Source of the DNA: Pseudomonadales bacterium
Lineage (GTDB): Bacteria; Pseudomonadota; Gammaproteobacteria; Pseudomonadales; Azotimanducaceae
Assembly (NCBI GenBank): GCA_028281005.1
Contig: JANQKS010000102.1
Location: forward strand, 118,243 to 182,242
DNA length: 64,000 bases
Direction: 5' to 3'
Shown: positions 27,855-37,474 of the stretch, piece after piece
Layout of the letters: each line of letters begins with the position of its first letter
How positions within the stretch are numbered: the first letter of the stretch is position 1
Translations under genes and position numbers: made by a program
The notes under the pieces: generated by a model
The model's input: the letters and a program-made list of their open reading frames with translations, nothing else
Database searches by the model: none
What the model was told of the DNA's origin: nothing

Positions 27855-29027
27855 GTGTCCACCGTTACCTCTATGCGCGCCGTTGATCTCACCGCTAAAC
27901 GTGTCTTAATCCGCGCGGATCTAAATGTGCCGGTTAAAGATGGCGTGGTCACCAGTGATGCGCGTATCCAAGCCACTGTGCCAACGGTGGCGCATGCCCT
28001 GAGCGCAAATGCCGCCGTGGTGGTGATGTCACACCTCGGCCGCCCCAGTGAAGGGGAATTTGACCCGGCCGCATCTTTAGCGCCGGTAGCACAACGGCTA
28101 GGTGAACTGCTGCAACGCGACGTGAAACTGCTGCCTGACCTGTCTGCCTGTGTGCAAGTGCAGCCAGGAGACATTGCGTTGCTTGAAAACGTGCGCTTTT
28201 TTAATGGCGAAAAGGCGGACGACGACACCCTGGCGCGCAGCATGGCGGCCCAATGTGACGTCTTTGTGATGGATGCCTTCGGTACCGCCCACCGCGCCCA
28301 GGCGTCGACCCATGGGGTCGCCAAATTTGCGCCCGTTGCGTGTGCCGGTTTGTTGTTGGAAGCGGAGTTGGATGCCCTTGGCAAAGCCCTGGCCGCCCCG
28401 GCCACCCCCATGCTGGCCATTGTCGGCGGGGCGAAGGTCTCCACCAAACTTGAAGTATTGGATGCCTTGGCCGAAGTAGCGGACCAGATCATCGTCGGTG
28501 GCGGCATCGCCAACACTTTCATCGCCGCGGCCGGCCACAACGTCGGTACTTCCCTGCACGAAGCTGACCTGGTTGATGCCGCCAAAGCCATTGCTGCCAA
28601 AGTAAATATACCCATCCCGGCAGACGTTATGGTGGCCAAGGCGTTTGACGCCGCCGAACCCGCCATTGTCAAAGCCATCCACGCAGTCGCAGACGACGAG
28701 ATGATCCTCGACATCGGCCCCGTGACCGCCCGCGCCTGGGCGGAACAACTCACCGCCGCCAATACCATCCTCTGGAACGGACCCGTTGGCGTATTTGAAT
28801 TTGATCAATTTGGTGAAGGCACACGTGTGCTCGCCGAAGCCATCGCCGCCAGCGACGGCTTCTCTATCGCCGGCGGCGGCGACACCCTCGCCGCCATCGA
28901 CAAATACAACGTCCGCGACGGCATCTCCTACATCTCCACCGGCGGCGGCGCCTTCCTCGAATTTGTAGAAGGCAAAACCCTCCCCGCCGTCGCCATCCTC
29001 GAACAACGCGCCGCTGCGGGGAGCTAG
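27855..29027 (+). CDS. pgk: Phosphoglycerate kinase
   Basis: Glycolytic/gluconeogenic kinase of 390 residues: [92 protein letters not shown], and [25 protein letters not shown]. Start is GTG 27855, with GGAG 9 nt upstream; an ATG six codons later has no ribosome site. The end is unusually C/GCC-rich. Confidence 0.97.
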   Translation: MSTVTSMRAVDLTAKRVLIRADLNVPVKDGVVTSDARIQATVPTVAHALSANAAVVVMSHLGRPSEGEFDPAASLAPVAQRLGELLQRDVKLLPDLSACVQVQPGDIALLENVRFFNGEKADDDTLARSMAAQCDVFVMDAFGTAHRAQASTHGVAKFAPVACAGLLLEAELDALGKALAAPATPMLAIVGGAKVSTKLEVLDALAEVADQIIVGGGIANTFIAAAGHNVGTSLHEADLVDAAKAIAAKVNIPIPADVMVAKAFDAAEPAIVKAIHAVADDEMILDIGPVTARAWAEQLTAANTILWNGPVGVFEFDQFGEGTRVLAEAIAASDGFSIAGGGDTLAAIDKYNVRDGISYISTGGGAFLEFVEGKTLPAVAILEQRAAAGS

Positions 29028-29098
29028 GCTTAACTGGTATGTCACCGGACCCCGGACGTGCACCCCGATCCGAAGCTTCTTGATCCTTGGTGAGCGCA

Positions 29099-29245
29099 GG
29101 TTGATTAGGCAGGCTGACGTTTACCCAACGATCCAGCCCAAACCGCCGTAACAAAAAAGACCCGGCTACGGGGCTTGTTTTGTGGAGAAGGGTACCGCGG
29201 AGCGGTGCAGGGCGGTTGGGAAAACGTCAGCCTGCCTAATCAACC
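29099..29245. repeat. 147-bp inverted repeat with 31-nt arms between pgk and fba
   Basis: Arm 29099-29129 and arm 29215-29245 are complementary at 30 of 31 positions; the first 24 are perfect and the single mismatch is A/A at 29123/29221. The 85-nt interior includes CCCAAACCGCC (29137-29147), which can pair with GGCGGTTGGG (29211-29220). That pairing overlaps the right arm, so the two are mutually exclusive. No target-site duplication is evident. The core is unlike the repeats at 35.2 and 53.2 kb. Confidence 0.85.
29153..29181. terminator. Terminator-like hairpin inside the pgk-fba inverted repeat
   Basis: AAGACCCG (29157-29164) pairs with CGGGGCTT (29169-29176) around a 4-nt loop, with one G/A mismatch on the + strand. 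It is followed by GTTTT and preceded by six A, so it looks like a rho-independent terminator on both strands and stronger on -. On + it could end the tkt-pgk transcript before fba. Confidence 0.55.
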
Positions 29246-29363
29246 GGATTTACCTGATCCGGATTGTTCGAATCCTTACAAGTTTTTCCATCTCCCCCAA
29301 TGACTTAGTCCCCCATCCCCACTATCATCCACGCGTTTAAATTCACCCGCATTGGAGTACATC

Positions 29364-30428
29364 ATGGCCCTGATCAGCATGCGTCAATTACTGGACCACG
29401 CTGCCGAAAACGACTACGGCGTACCAGCCTTTAACGTCAACAACCTTGAGCAAATGCGCGCCATTATGGAAGGCGCTGACGCCACCAACAGCCCGGTGAT
29501 CGTGCAAGCATCAGCGGGCGCGCGTAAGTATGCGGGGCCGAACTTTCTGCGCCATTTGATTCTCGCCGCCATTGAAGAATTCCCCCACATTCCGGTGTGT
29601 ATGCACCAGGATCATGGCGCCTCACCGGCGGTGTGCCAACGCTCCATCCAACTGGGTTTCTCCTCTGTGATGATGGATGGCTCGCTGTTAGACGACCAAA
29701 AGACACCGGCCGAGTATGACTACAATGTCGATGTGACCAAACAAACCGTGGATATGGCGCACGCTTGTGGCGTGTCGGTGGAAGGTGAGTTGGGTTGCCT
29801 CGGTTCCTTAGAAACCGGTGAAGCTGGTGAAGAAGACGGCGTTGGTGCCGAAGGCACCTTGTCCATGGATCAGTTGTTGACCGACCCGGAACAAGCGGCC
29901 GACTTTGTTAAGTTAACCGGTGTGGATGCGTTGGCCATCGCCATTGGCACCTCCCACGGCGCGTACAAATTCAGCCGCCCACCCACCGGCGATATCCTCG
30001 CCATGGAGCGTATTAAACAAATCAATGCGCGTATTCCCAACACACACCTCGTAATGCACGGCAGTAGCTCGGTGCCGCAAGACTTACTTGCGGTGATCAA
30101 CGAATTTGGCGGCGAGATCCCGGAAACCTACGGCGTGCCGCTGGAAGAAATACAGCAGGGTATCAAACACGGTGTGCGTAAAGTGAACATCGACACCGAC
30201 TTACGTTTGGCCAGCACTGCCGCGATACGCAGACATTTGGCCGACAATCCGGCGGAGTTTGATCCACGCAAATACCTCAAAGACTCCCAGGAAGCCATGA
30301 AGAAGGTTGTGATAGAGCGCTACGAAGCGTTTGGCACCGCCGGCCAGGCCGACAGGCTGCAACCGCTTTCCCTGGAAAACATGTTCACCCGCTACGCCAG
30401 CGGCGAATTGGATCCGGTTGTCCACTAA
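29364..30428 (+). CDS. fba: Class II fructose-1,6-bisphosphate aldolase (Calvin-cycle subtype)
   Basis: Zn-dependent aldolase of 354 residues: zinc and substrate motifs [46 protein letters not shown] and [11 protein letters not shown]. This is the type found in tkt-pgk-fba clusters of Pseudomonas and of autotrophs, different from E. coli FbaA. ATG 29364 has GGAG 7 nt upstream; an upstream TTG at 29352 overlaps that site and is rejected. Confidence 0.96.
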   Translation: MALISMRQLLDHAAENDYGVPAFNVNNLEQMRAIMEGADATNSPVIVQASAGARKYAGPNFLRHLILAAIEEFPHIPVCMHQDHGASPAVCQRSIQLGFSSVMMDGSLLDDQKTPAEYDYNVDVTKQTVDMAHACGVSVEGELGCLGSLETGEAGEEDGVGAEGTLSMDQLLTDPEQAADFVKLTGVDALAIAIGTSHGAYKFSRPPTGDILAMERIKQINARIPNTHLVMHGSSSVPQDLLAVINEFGGEIPETYGVPLEEIQQGIKHGVRKVNIDTDLRLASTAAIRRHLADNPAEFDPRKYLKDSQEAMKKVVIERYEAFGTAGQADRLQPLSLENMFTRYASGELDPVVH

Positions 30429-31404
30429 ACCTGCGCCCAGCGACGCGCTGGCAACCCGCGGCGGCAACGTCTTTGACGCAGCCGCCCTGCGCAGCGCGCT
30501 AGAGCAAGCGCCGTCAGGCACCGCACTCGAGGCACAAGCAGTGGCGGACTACCGGGCTTTTTACAGCCTGAACTTTCCGCACATAGCGCATCAGCATCGC
30601 ATCTTCAGCCTGCAAGGCGCAGGAGAGCGTCTGACGGTGCAGCACTATTTACCAGCAGACGCCCGTGGCCATGTGCTGTTATGCCATGGCTATTATGATC
30701 ATGTTGGTTTGTTTGCTTACACCATCGAGTATCTGTTGCGTCATGGTTTGGCGGTGATCACGTACGATCAGATTGGTCACGGTCTCTCCAGCGGCGACCC
30801 AGTGACCATCGAAAGTTTCGACCGCTATGTGGAAGCCACGCGCGTGGTCCACGCGCATGCGCAAGACACGCTGCCAGCTCAATCAGGCTTGCACTGGGTG
30901 GGGCAAAGCATGGGCGGCGCGATTGTCATGGAATATCTGCAACAGCACCCAGCTGCAGCAAATGAGGTGGGTGAGATTGTGTTACTGGCACCGCTGATAC
31001 GTCCCTATGCTTGGTGGATCAATCGTTGGGTGTTTGGGGTCGCCAAACTGACCATCACCGAGCGGCCGCGGGTGCTGACCGCCAATGCCGAAAACCCGGA
31101 GTTCCACGATTTGCAAAAGATTGACCCATTGCAGGCGCGCATATTGCCGGTGGCGTGGGTGCAAGCCATGGTGGATTGGTACAAGCGGTTTGTGCGTTAC
31201 CCGGTATCCGGCCTCGCGCCGAAGCTGATACAGGGGGATGCGGATCGCACGGTGGACTGGAAATTTAATCTCAAGACCTATGAGCGACGCTACCCAAACG
31301 CGCGGCATTTGATCATTGCAGGCGGGCGCCATCACTTGGCCAACGAAGCCCCCGATAAGCGCCAACAAATGTGGTCGTTTCTGGACGAACACTGCAGCTG
31401 GTAG
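30418..31404 (+). CDS. Alpha/beta hydrolase, serine aminopeptidase S33 / monoacylglycerol-lipase-like
   Basis: Predicted cytoplasmic serine hydrolase of about 328 residues. Oxyanion loop [10 protein letters not shown], nucleophile elbow GQSMGG, probable acid in [10 protein letters not shown] and His in GRHHLANE. Resembles lysophospholipase/monoacylglycerol lipase proteins (Hydrolase_4). The start is uncertain: TTG 30418 overlaps the fba stop and suggests coupling, but lacks a clear Shine-Dalgarno. Substrate unknown. Confidence 0.85.
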   Translation: MSTKPAPSDALATRGGNVFDAAALRSALEQAPSGTALEAQAVADYRAFYSLNFPHIAHQHRIFSLQGAGERLTVQHYLPADARGHVLLCHGYYDHVGLFAYTIEYLLRHGLAVITYDQIGHGLSSGDPVTIESFDRYVEATRVVHAHAQDTLPAQSGLHWVGQSMGGAIVMEYLQQHPAAANEVGEIVLLAPLIRPYAWWINRWVFGVAKLTITERPRVLTANAENPEFHDLQKIDPLQARILPVAWVQAMVDWYKRFVRYPVSGLAPKLIQGDADRTVDWKFNLKTYERRYPNARHLIIAGGRHHLANEAPDKRQQMWSFLDEHCSW

Positions 31405-31452
31405 TTGCGCAGCTAAGCTATACTCTGCGTGCTTATTGCAGGAGGCTTGGAA

Positions 31453-32820
31453 GTGCTCGCCGACATCATCGACCGCCGACAAATCAAGACCGATGCCGAG
31501 TCATTGGCCATCTGGGGGAAAGATTGGACCAATGGATTTAACGTTGCACCCAGTGCTGTAGTCTTCCCGGAAACCAATCAACAAGTGGTAGACATAGTCC
31601 ACTACGCAATCAAAGCGGGGCTGCGCCTGGTGCCCTCCGGCGGGCGCACGGGATTATCCGGCGGCGCAGTGGCGGAGCGCGGTGAAGTGGTGGTCTCTTT
31701 CGACCGTATGAATCAAATTCTTGACTTTAACGCCGAGGACCGTTTGGTAACTTGTCAGGCGGGTGTGATTACCCAAGTTTTGCAAGAATTTGCGGCCGCT
31801 CAACAGCTTTTTTATCCGGTAGATTTTGCCTCCGCTGGTTCCAGCCAAATGGGGGGTAACGTTGCCACCAATGCAGGTGGTATCAAGGTGATCCGCTACG
31901 GCCTGACACGGGACTGGGTGGCGGGCTTAAGAGCGGTAACCGGCACTGGGGCGTTACTTGATTGCAACAACGGCCTGGTGAAAAACGCCACCGGTTACGA
32001 TCTACGCCATTTGTTGATCGGCTCGGAAGGCACCCTGGGACTCATCACTGAGGTGGACGTACGCCTGGCGGCGCAACCGGAACCACAAACCGTGATGGTG
32101 GTCGGCGTGCCTCAAGTACTTGATCTGCTGAATGTGTTGAATTGTTTCAATAGCCAAGTGACGTTGTCGGCGTTTGAGTTTTTTTCTGACTTAGCGCTGC
32201 AAAAGGTACGCGCGCATCGTGACCTGCCGGCACCGCTCGCCGACGCGGTGGCCTACTACGCGCTGCTGGAGTTTGACGCCTCGGCCATGGATGCCGCCAG
32301 TACAGCCTTTGAGCAGTGTCTGAACCAAGGCTGGGTAGTGGACGGTGTGGTCAGCCAGTCCCAGGCTCAGGCGGACGCGCTGTGGCAGCTGCGCGAAGGC
32401 ATCTCCGAGAGTATCGCACCCTACACCCCCTACAAAAATGACCTCTCCGTATGTATCCACGATGTGCCGGATTTCCTTGCCGACGTAGACCGTTTTGTGG
32501 CGGAGAGTTATCCGGATTTTGAAGTGTGTTGGTATGGCCACATTGGGGACGGTAACTTGCACCTGAATATCTTGCGGCCGGAACACCTATCGGTGGAAGA
32601 ATTTATGGCCAAGGGCCATGCCATGAGCCCGAAAATTTTTGAGTTGGTTCGGGCGCGCGGCGGCAGTATTTCCGCCGAGCACGGCGTGGGGTTACTGAAA
32701 CGGGATTTCTTGAACTATTCGCGCAGCGAACAGGAAATAGCGTTGATGCAGGGATTGAAACAGTTGTTCGACCCTCACCAGATATTAAACCCCGGTAAAC
32801 TGTTGGCGGCAGGCGTCTGA
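31453..32820 (+). CDS. FAD-binding oxidoreductase, GlcD / D-2-hydroxyglutarate dehydrogenase family
   Basis: VAO-type flavoprotein of 455 residues. FAD-binding N-terminal half (VPSGGRTGLSGGAV, GSSQMGGNVATNAGG, VKNATGYDLRHLLIGSEGTLG), then the FAD-oxidase C domain with HIGDGNLHLNI, SAEHGVGLLKRD and the ending DPHQILNPGKLL. Closest in character to D-2-hydroxyglutarate dehydrogenase, which in Pseudomonas sits beside serA and recycles the SerA by-product; serA is not in this window. GTG 31453 follows AGGAGG by about 8 nt; upstream codons lack a site. Confidence 0.88.
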   Translation: MLADIIDRRQIKTDAESLAIWGKDWTNGFNVAPSAVVFPETNQQVVDIVHYAIKAGLRLVPSGGRTGLSGGAVAERGEVVVSFDRMNQILDFNAEDRLVTCQAGVITQVLQEFAAAQQLFYPVDFASAGSSQMGGNVATNAGGIKVIRYGLTRDWVAGLRAVTGTGALLDCNNGLVKNATGYDLRHLLIGSEGTLGLITEVDVRLAAQPEPQTVMVVGVPQVLDLLNVLNCFNSQVTLSAFEFFSDLALQKVRAHRDLPAPLADAVAYYALLEFDASAMDAASTAFEQCLNQGWVVDGVVSQSQAQADALWQLREGISESIAPYTPYKNDLSVCIHDVPDFLADVDRFVAESYPDFEVCWYGHIGDGNLHLNILRPEHLSVEEFMAKGHAMSPKIFELVRARGGSISAEHGVGLLKRDFLNYSRSEQEIALMQGLKQLFDPHQILNPGKLLAAGV

Positions 32821-32867
32821 ATGGAATGCCAAGTCTGACTCAAGTCTGACGATCTGACGCGAACGCT

Positions 32868-33566
32868 CTAAAACGTCTCGATGCCGCCGCGAGCGGCCAC
32901 CAGTACAACATCTGCTGCGTCATGCGCAAACAAGCCATTGCACACAACACCGGCAAGGTTGTTGATGCTGCTTTCCATGGCTAAAGGGTCGGCGACCATA
33001 AATTCATGTACATCGAGAATCCAGTTGCCGTTGTCGGTCACAACCCCTTCGCGCCAGATGGGTGTGCCGCCCAGCTGCACCAGACCCCGCGCCACCAAAG
33101 AACGGGCCATGGGGATCACTTCTACCGGCAGAGGGTAACGGCCCAGCGTATCGACGACCTTGCTTTCATCAACAATGCAAATAAACTCGTCCGCCGCACT
33201 GGCGACGATCTTCTCCCGGGTCAAGGCGGCACCGCCGCCCTTGATCAACTGACGTTGCCGGTTGACTTCGTCGGCACCGTCCACGTATACGTCCACAGCC
33301 GGAGCGGCGTTAAGGTTGATCACTGTAATGCCATGGTTTTTCAAGCGTTCTGCGGAGGCTTCAGATGAAGAAACCGCAGCATCAAACAGGTGGCGGACGT
33401 TGGCCAGTTCATCGATGAAAAAGTTTGTGGTGGAACCGGTGCCCACCCCAACAATGCTCTTGGTGGTGAGTTTCGGTGTAATACACTCAAGGGCGGCAAC
33501 GGCGGCCTGGTGTTTTAGCGTGTCTTGCGGGTTGGCGATGAGACTACTGATGCGATTAACGATCAA
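32868..33566 (-). CDS. rpiA: Ribose-5-phosphate isomerase A
   Basis: Interconverts ribose-5-P and ribulose-5-P. Product of about 232 residues: [58 protein letters not shown], and [15 protein letters not shown]. The only usual start available is TTG 33566 with no clear ribosome site; the family N-terminus aligns from about residue 13. Divergent from ilvA with 15 bp between start codons. Confidence 0.93.
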   Translation of the reverse strand: MIVNRISSLIANPQDTLKHQAAVAALECITPKLTTKSIVGVGTGSTTNFFIDELANVRHLFDAAVSSSEASAERLKNHGITVINLNAAPAVDVYVDGADEVNRQRQLIKGGGAALTREKIVASAADEFICIVDESKVVDTLGRYPLPVEVIPMARSLVARGLVQLGGTPIWREGVVTDNGNWILDVHEFMVADPLAMESSINNLAGVVCNGLFAHDAADVVLVAARGGIETF

Positions 33567-33581
33567 AAAAAGATGGTGCCC

Positions 33582-35093
33582 ATGCTGGAAAGCTATGTAA
33601 AGAAGATTCTCGCCTCGCGCGTCTACGACCTTGCCATCGAGACGCCGCTGACGCCCGCGCCGCTGCTCTCTAAGCGTTTGGGTGCGGACATCATGCTTAA
33701 GCGCGAAGACTTACAGCCGGTGTTCAGTTTCAAGATCCGCGGTTCTTATAACAAGATGGCGCAAATGAGTGCTGAACAACAGCAGCGGGGTGTTATTGCT
33801 GCGTCGGCGGGTAATCACGCTCAAGGTGTGGCCATGGCGGCCTCCGCCCTAGGTATCAAAGCCACCATCGTGATGGGGCGCAACACCCCAAGCATCAAGG
33901 TCAACGCGGTGAAAGCGCGGGGTGCAAAAGTGGTGTTACATGGGGATGGCTTCCCTCAAGCGGCTGAACACGCCGCCATGTTACAAGCGCGCGACAACCT
34001 CATTTTTGTGCACCCTTACGATGATGTTGACGTGATTGCCGGCCAGGGCACAGTGGGTATGGAGATTGTGAATCAGCACCCCGGGCAGCCTGACGCGATT
34101 TTTGTGCCGGTGGGCGGTGGGGGTTTGATTGCGGGTATTGCAGCGTATGTGAAATACCTCTATCCCGGCACCCGCATCATCGGCGTTGAAGCCCAAGGTT
34201 CTGCCTGTATGCACGCCGCATTACAAGCCGGTCGCCGGGTGAAGTTGCCCGAAGAAAGCCTCGATATGTTTGCGGATGGTGTTTCGGTGGCCCAAGCCGG
34301 TAAAGAGACTTTTAAGATAGCCAAACGCTACGTGGACGAAGTGGTTGTCGCCAGCGTGGATGAGATCTGTGCGGCCATCAAAGACATTTTTGAAGAAACC
34401 CGAGTGATCGGTGAGCCTGCCGGCGCGTTAGCGGTGGCTGGAATGAAACAGTACCTACAAACGCACACACTGAACTCTGCGGTGGCCATCCTAAGCGGCG
34501 CAAACGTCAACTTTGATCGCCTGCGGCACATCTCTGAGCGGGCCGAAATTGGCGAACAGCGCGAAGCGATTTTTGCGGTGACCATCGATGAGGCGCAAGG
34601 CAGTTTCTTACGCTTTTGCCGCGCGTTGGGTAAACGCTCCATTACCGAGTTTAACTACCGCTGGGCGAGCGATAATCAGGCTCACATCTATGTGGGGATG
34701 CAGATGGCTACGCCGCAAGACCGCAGCCAGGTGGTCAGCGACTTAGACAGGCGGGGGTACCCGGTTATCGACATGACGGACAACGAAACCGCCAAACTTC
34801 ATGTGCGTCATATGGTCGGTGGCCGCAATCTGGGAACTAACGATGAGCTTCTGTTTCGGTTTGAGTTTCCGGAACGTCCGGGTGCGCTGTTGGACTTCTT
34901 AAGTGGAGTGGGTGCGGACTGGAACATCACGTTGTTCCACTATCGTAACCATGGTGCGGCGTATGGCCGGGTGCTGGTGGGGTTTCAGGCCGAAGGTGGG
35001 GATCGCAAGCAGCTGGTGTCTTACTTGCAGCGGATTGGCTATCGGTTTTGGGAAGAGAATGACAATCCGGCTTATCGGTTGTTTTTGAAGTGA
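33582..35093 (+). CDS. ilvA: Biosynthetic threonine ammonia-lyase IlvA
   Basis: PLP enzyme converting threonine to 2-oxobutanoate, the first step to isoleucine. 503 residues from ATG 33582 ([18 protein letters not shown]). PLP Lys in [14 protein letters not shown] phosphate loop [10 protein letters not shown], then two ACT-like regulatory domains (from about 330: [18 protein letters not shown], and about 425: [19 protein letters not shown]), so allosteric control by Ile/Val is expected. An ATG nine bases upstream is possible but adds only three residues. Divergent from rpiA, as in Pseudomonas. Confidence 0.97.
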   Translation: MLESYVKKILASRVYDLAIETPLTPAPLLSKRLGADIMLKREDLQPVFSFKIRGSYNKMAQMSAEQQQRGVIAASAGNHAQGVAMAASALGIKATIVMGRNTPSIKVNAVKARGAKVVLHGDGFPQAAEHAAMLQARDNLIFVHPYDDVDVIAGQGTVGMEIVNQHPGQPDAIFVPVGGGGLIAGIAAYVKYLYPGTRIIGVEAQGSACMHAALQAGRRVKLPEESLDMFADGVSVAQAGKETFKIAKRYVDEVVVASVDEICAAIKDIFEETRVIGEPAGALAVAGMKQYLQTHTLNSAVAILSGANVNFDRLRHISERAEIGEQREAIFAVTIDEAQGSFLRFCRALGKRSITEFNYRWASDNQAHIYVGMQMATPQDRSQVVSDLDRRGYPVIDMTDNETAKLHVRHMVGGRNLGTNDELLFRFEFPERPGALLDFLSGVGADWNITLFHYRNHGAAYGRVLVGFQAEGGDRKQLVSYLQRIGYRFWEENDNPAYRLFLK

Positions 35094-35149
35094 TTCGGCG
35101 GAGGGGGCTCAGATCAGGGCTTCATACATTTGTACTTAGCTTCGATCCG

Positions 35150-35259
35150 GTCAGGCACGGGTGAATAGTTTTCAGGACCGCTGTGAATACGTCCCTGTAC
35201 GCTGGCGCTGCGCCATCCCTGGCGCAGAGCCTCCTGAAAACTATTCACCCATACCTGAC
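35150..35259 (+). repeat. Structured interspersed repeat, copy 1 (variable arms, conserved 54-nt double-hairpin core)
   Basis: Arms 35150-35177 and 35232-35259 are complementary at 26 of 28 positions; both mismatches become G/T pairs on the minus strand. The 54-nt core (35178-35231) starts CCGCTG and holds a small hairpin around TCCCT and then a 7-bp hairpin, CTGCGCC-ATCCCT-GGCGCAG. The core is 45/54 identical to the reverse complement of the core at 53228-53281; outside the inner TCAGGA/TCCTGA the arms are unrelated. It lies between convergent ilvA and def and may serve as their terminator. Confidence 0.9.
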
Positions 35260-35282
35260 CTCACAGTTGCCAAGTTTCAGTG

Positions 35283-35831
35283 TCAGTTGGCCCCCAGTGG
35301 CTCCTGCCAGTACTTCGCAAACTCCTCTTCGAACACCAACTTTGTCTTGTCCTCGATGCGGTCGACGTACAACACGCCATCAAGGTGGTCGAACTCATGC
35401 TGAAACACCGTTGCCCAGAAACCCTGGAGTGTCAGCTCGGCATCTTCGCCGGTAACCGTGGTGTAGCGAATTCGAACGTGTTGCGGTCGTTGTACAAAGC
35501 CGCGTAAGCCGGGCACGGATAAACAGCCTTCCCAATAGCCGGCGGTGGCCGGGTCGATCACTTCAATGGTCGGATTGATAAACGTGGTCAGCGGCATGGC
35601 GTCGATGTCGCCATAACGGCTGGGGCCGCCGGGGATCTCAATGATGGCCAGGCGCAACGGCACGTCGATCTGCGGGGCGGCCAAACCGATACCGCCGTAG
35701 TCGTGCAATGTGTCGACCATGTCTTCAATCAAGCTGCTTAAGTCATCGCTACCGATGAGCTCGGGTGCTACTGGCTCGGCAACGTTGCGCAGATGGGGGT
35801 GCCCCATTTTGATGATGCGGCGTACAGCCAT
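35283..35831 (-). CDS. def: Peptide deformylase
   Basis: Removes the formyl group from nascent proteins. 182 residues with the three family motifs: GIGLAAPQ, EGCLSVPG (metal Cys) and QHEFDHLDG (HExxH-type metal His and Glu). It stands alone here, not in the usual def-fmt pair, so a second copy may exist elsewhere. Stop lies 23 bp from the end of the repeat element. Confidence 0.95.
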   Translation of the reverse strand: MAVRRIIKMGHPHLRNVAEPVAPELIGSDDLSSLIEDMVDTLHDYGGIGLAAPQIDVPLRLAIIEIPGGPSRYGDIDAMPLTTFINPTIEVIDPATAGYWEGCLSVPGLRGFVQRPQHVRIRYTTVTGEDAELTLQGFWATVFQHEFDHLDGVLYVDRIEDKTKLVFEEEFAKYWQEPLGAN

Positions 35832-35869
35832 GACGGTCCTTCAACTGTTGTTTGGTGAACTTTGTGATG

Positions 35870-36487
35870 TCAGCGCTGGCACTCTAGCACGGCCGTTTCT
35901 GTGACCACAGCGTGTAATGGCACATCCCAAGCTTGGCTTGGTAGCGCTTCATGGTGTTGTTGGCAGGCGAAAGCGACGCCGATCAGCGGTGTGTCTGGGG
36001 TGAGCCGAGGCAGGTAGCGATCGTAGAAGCCGCCACCCATGCCGAGTCGATGACCGAGCGGATCAAACGCCACCAGGGGGACCAATACCACATCGAGGGC
36101 AGGTGCTTCGATCAGCGGGGCGCGGGCGTGAGGTTCGGCGATGCCGAATCGGTTGTTTTGTACCTCATCGCCATCGTTAAAGCGGTGAAACTCCATTTGC
36201 CCGGCAGCCCCCACTCGAGGCAGGGCAATGCGGCCACCACGGCTAAGGTGCTGTGTCATCCAAGGGTGTAGGTCGACTTCAGACGGCGTGGCGGCAAACG
36301 CAGCTACCGTATGCGTGGGATGGATAATGTCGAAGGCCAACAAGCGCGCAGCGATCTGGGCGCTGGCGGCGGTCCGTTCAGCGCTGGTTAAAGCGTCTCG
36401 CCGTGCCTTATAAGTTTGTCGCAGGTCAGCACGCAGTTGCTGAGCCTTTGAGTCTGCGGGTGTGTGCTCGGGGGGTTGCGGGTTCAA
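35870..36487 (-). CDS. 5-Formyltetrahydrofolate cyclo-ligase
   Basis: Converts 5-formyl-THF to 5,10-methenyl-THF with ATP. 205 residues: YKARRDALTSAER near the N-terminus, PSEVDLHPWM, LVPLVAFDPLGHRLGMGGGFYDRYL (the family signature), and GVAFACQQHHEALPSQAWDVPL. The zapA-6S RNA-cyclo-ligase order is classic for Gammaproteobacteria; 6S RNA and this gene are often cotranscribed. Confidence 0.94.
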   Translation of the reverse strand: MNPQPPEHTPADSKAQQLRADLRQTYKARRDALTSAERTAASAQIAARLLAFDIIHPTHTVAAFAATPSEVDLHPWMTQHLSRGGRIALPRVGAAGQMEFHRFNDGDEVQNNRFGIAEPHARAPLIEAPALDVVLVPLVAFDPLGHRLGMGGGFYDRYLPRLTPDTPLIGVAFACQQHHEALPSQAWDVPLHAVVTETAVLECQR

Positions 36488-36513
36488 AACGCTGTCACAA
36501 GCAAACTGGCATG

Positions 36514-36697
36514 GGAAGTTTGCCCCCGGTGATGCCGCTACTGGTTTGCCCTGAACCGTTATGGTTCAAGGCGGAGGTCTGTGCAACGTCTAAGGCGACC
36601 CATCAGATTGGGTATGCACACGGACGTTGTCCCCAGAGTCTCCTAAGGTTTCTCTAACGGCTCAAGGACGCGACCAATTGGCTAACATCCCAGGGGC
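36514..36697 (-). ncRNA. ssrS: 6S RNA (ssrS)
   Basis: About 184 nt, the usual 6S length, that binds sigma-70 RNA polymerase in stationary phase. On the minus strand it begins CCCCTGGGATG and ends CATCACCGGGG, forming the closing stem (CCCC/GGGG, then GATG/CATC with small mismatches). It contains the conserved CCTTGAGCCG and, further on, CCTTGAACC...GGTTCAGGGC and GCGGCATC, as in E. coli 6S. It sits between zapA and the cyclo-ligase gene, its universal location. A strong promoter lies just upstream. The ends are approximate by a few bases. Confidence 0.9.
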
Positions 36698-36703
36698 GCA
36701 GCC

Positions 36704-36731
36704 AGTATAGCGCTGTGACGCGTTGCGCCAA
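36704..36731 (-). promoter_or_regulatory. Sigma-70 promoter of 6S RNA
   Basis: On the minus strand, -35 TTGGCG (36726-36731), 16-bp spacer, -10 TATACT (36704-36709). The predicted start near 36697 coincides with the 5' edge of the 6S closing stem, which supports both calls. Confidence 0.75.
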
Positions 36732-36792
36732 GACTTGTAATTGCCTGGAAATGGAGTATGGGAGGGAGTTAACGCTTAGGGCGGTTGGCGCT

Positions 36793-37107
36793 TTACAGTT
36801 CCGGTTGTTTGTGTTGCGCCAAGGCGTTACCCACCTTGTCCGATAGGCTGGCGATGCGATCGCTCACCGCAGATTTGGTTTCGGTGAGCGCAGTCTGCCC
36901 CGACAGATAGTCGTTGGTAATGTTGAGCGCGGCCATGACCGCTACGCGATCCAGGCCCACCACCTTCCCCGATGAACGGATCATTTCCATCTGATCATCC
37001 AAGAAACGCGCAGCCTTAGTCAGCGCATCTACTTCGTCGGCGGGGCAGGCGACTTGATACTCTTTGCCGAGAATGGTGACGGTTACGGTGCTGGGTGCTT
37101 CGCTCAT
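36793..37107 (-). CDS. zapA: Cell division protein ZapA
   Basis: Small FtsZ-ring protein of 104 residues that bundles FtsZ filaments. VTILGKEYQVACPADEVDALTKAARFLDDQM near the N-terminus, GLDRVAVMAALNITNDYL in the centre, and a C-terminal coiled coil. 15 bp after the ZapB-like gene and upstream of 6S RNA. Confidence 0.94.
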   Translation of the reverse strand: MSEAPSTVTVTILGKEYQVACPADEVDALTKAARFLDDQMEMIRSSGKVVGLDRVAVMAALNITNDYLSGQTALTETKSAVSDRIASLSDKVGNALAQHKQPEL

Positions 37108-37122
37108 TGGGTTGCTCGCCGG

Positions 37123-37341
37123 TTAATCTCGCTCAAGCGCTTTTAGGCGGGTGATCATCGACTCTACCCGGCTTTTTGCCAACTCGTTCTTTTCTATGAG
37201 TTTTGCGCGTTCGGTTGACCAATTCTTTTGTTGCGCGCGCAAGGCACGGTTTTCTTTGCTCAGCACCTGGGTCAGCACCAACAACTCATCTATCTGCTGC
37301 TCTAGTTGTGCCAGTTGCTCGCTCTCTGCAGTGGCGTTCAT
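37123..37341 (-). CDS. TIGR02449 family coiled-coil protein (ZapB-like)
   Basis: A 72-residue protein, nearly all predicted coiled coil with heptads of Leu/Ile (LAQLEQQIDELLVLTQVLSKENRALRA), ending in RLKALERD. Matches the small family regularly found directly before zapA and thought to act like ZapB in division; the role is inferred from position. The 133-bp region upstream is shared with divergent ygfB. Confidence 0.88.
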   Translation of the reverse strand: MNATAESEQLAQLEQQIDELLVLTQVLSKENRALRAQQKNWSTERAKLIEKNELAKSRVESMITRLKALERD

Positions 37342-37474
37342 GGTGGTTCTGCACTCTCTTGATTGTTCTAGTTATTTTTTGTTATGTGCCGTGATCGTCC
37401 GTTGTCTGTGGCATTTGTTACATCGTTAAGCGATAGTTTGCGCTGATTACATTCCTTTGTGTAGCTAAAATATC

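Larger units (their letters stand above)
29028..29363. other. 336-bp non-coding gap between pgk and fba
   Basis: Contains the large inverted repeat 29099-29245 with a terminator-like hairpin inside it, a small palindrome CCGGAT(7)ATCCGG at 29244-29262, and then the fba ribosome site. No open frame here looks like a gene. Confidence 0.8.

Noticed and set aside
27824..29063. Long open frames of 314 and 321 codons on the minus strand opposite pgk
   Set aside because: They are shadows of the GC-rich pgk codons: low-complexity Gly/Ala composition, no family motifs, while pgk itself is fully conserved.
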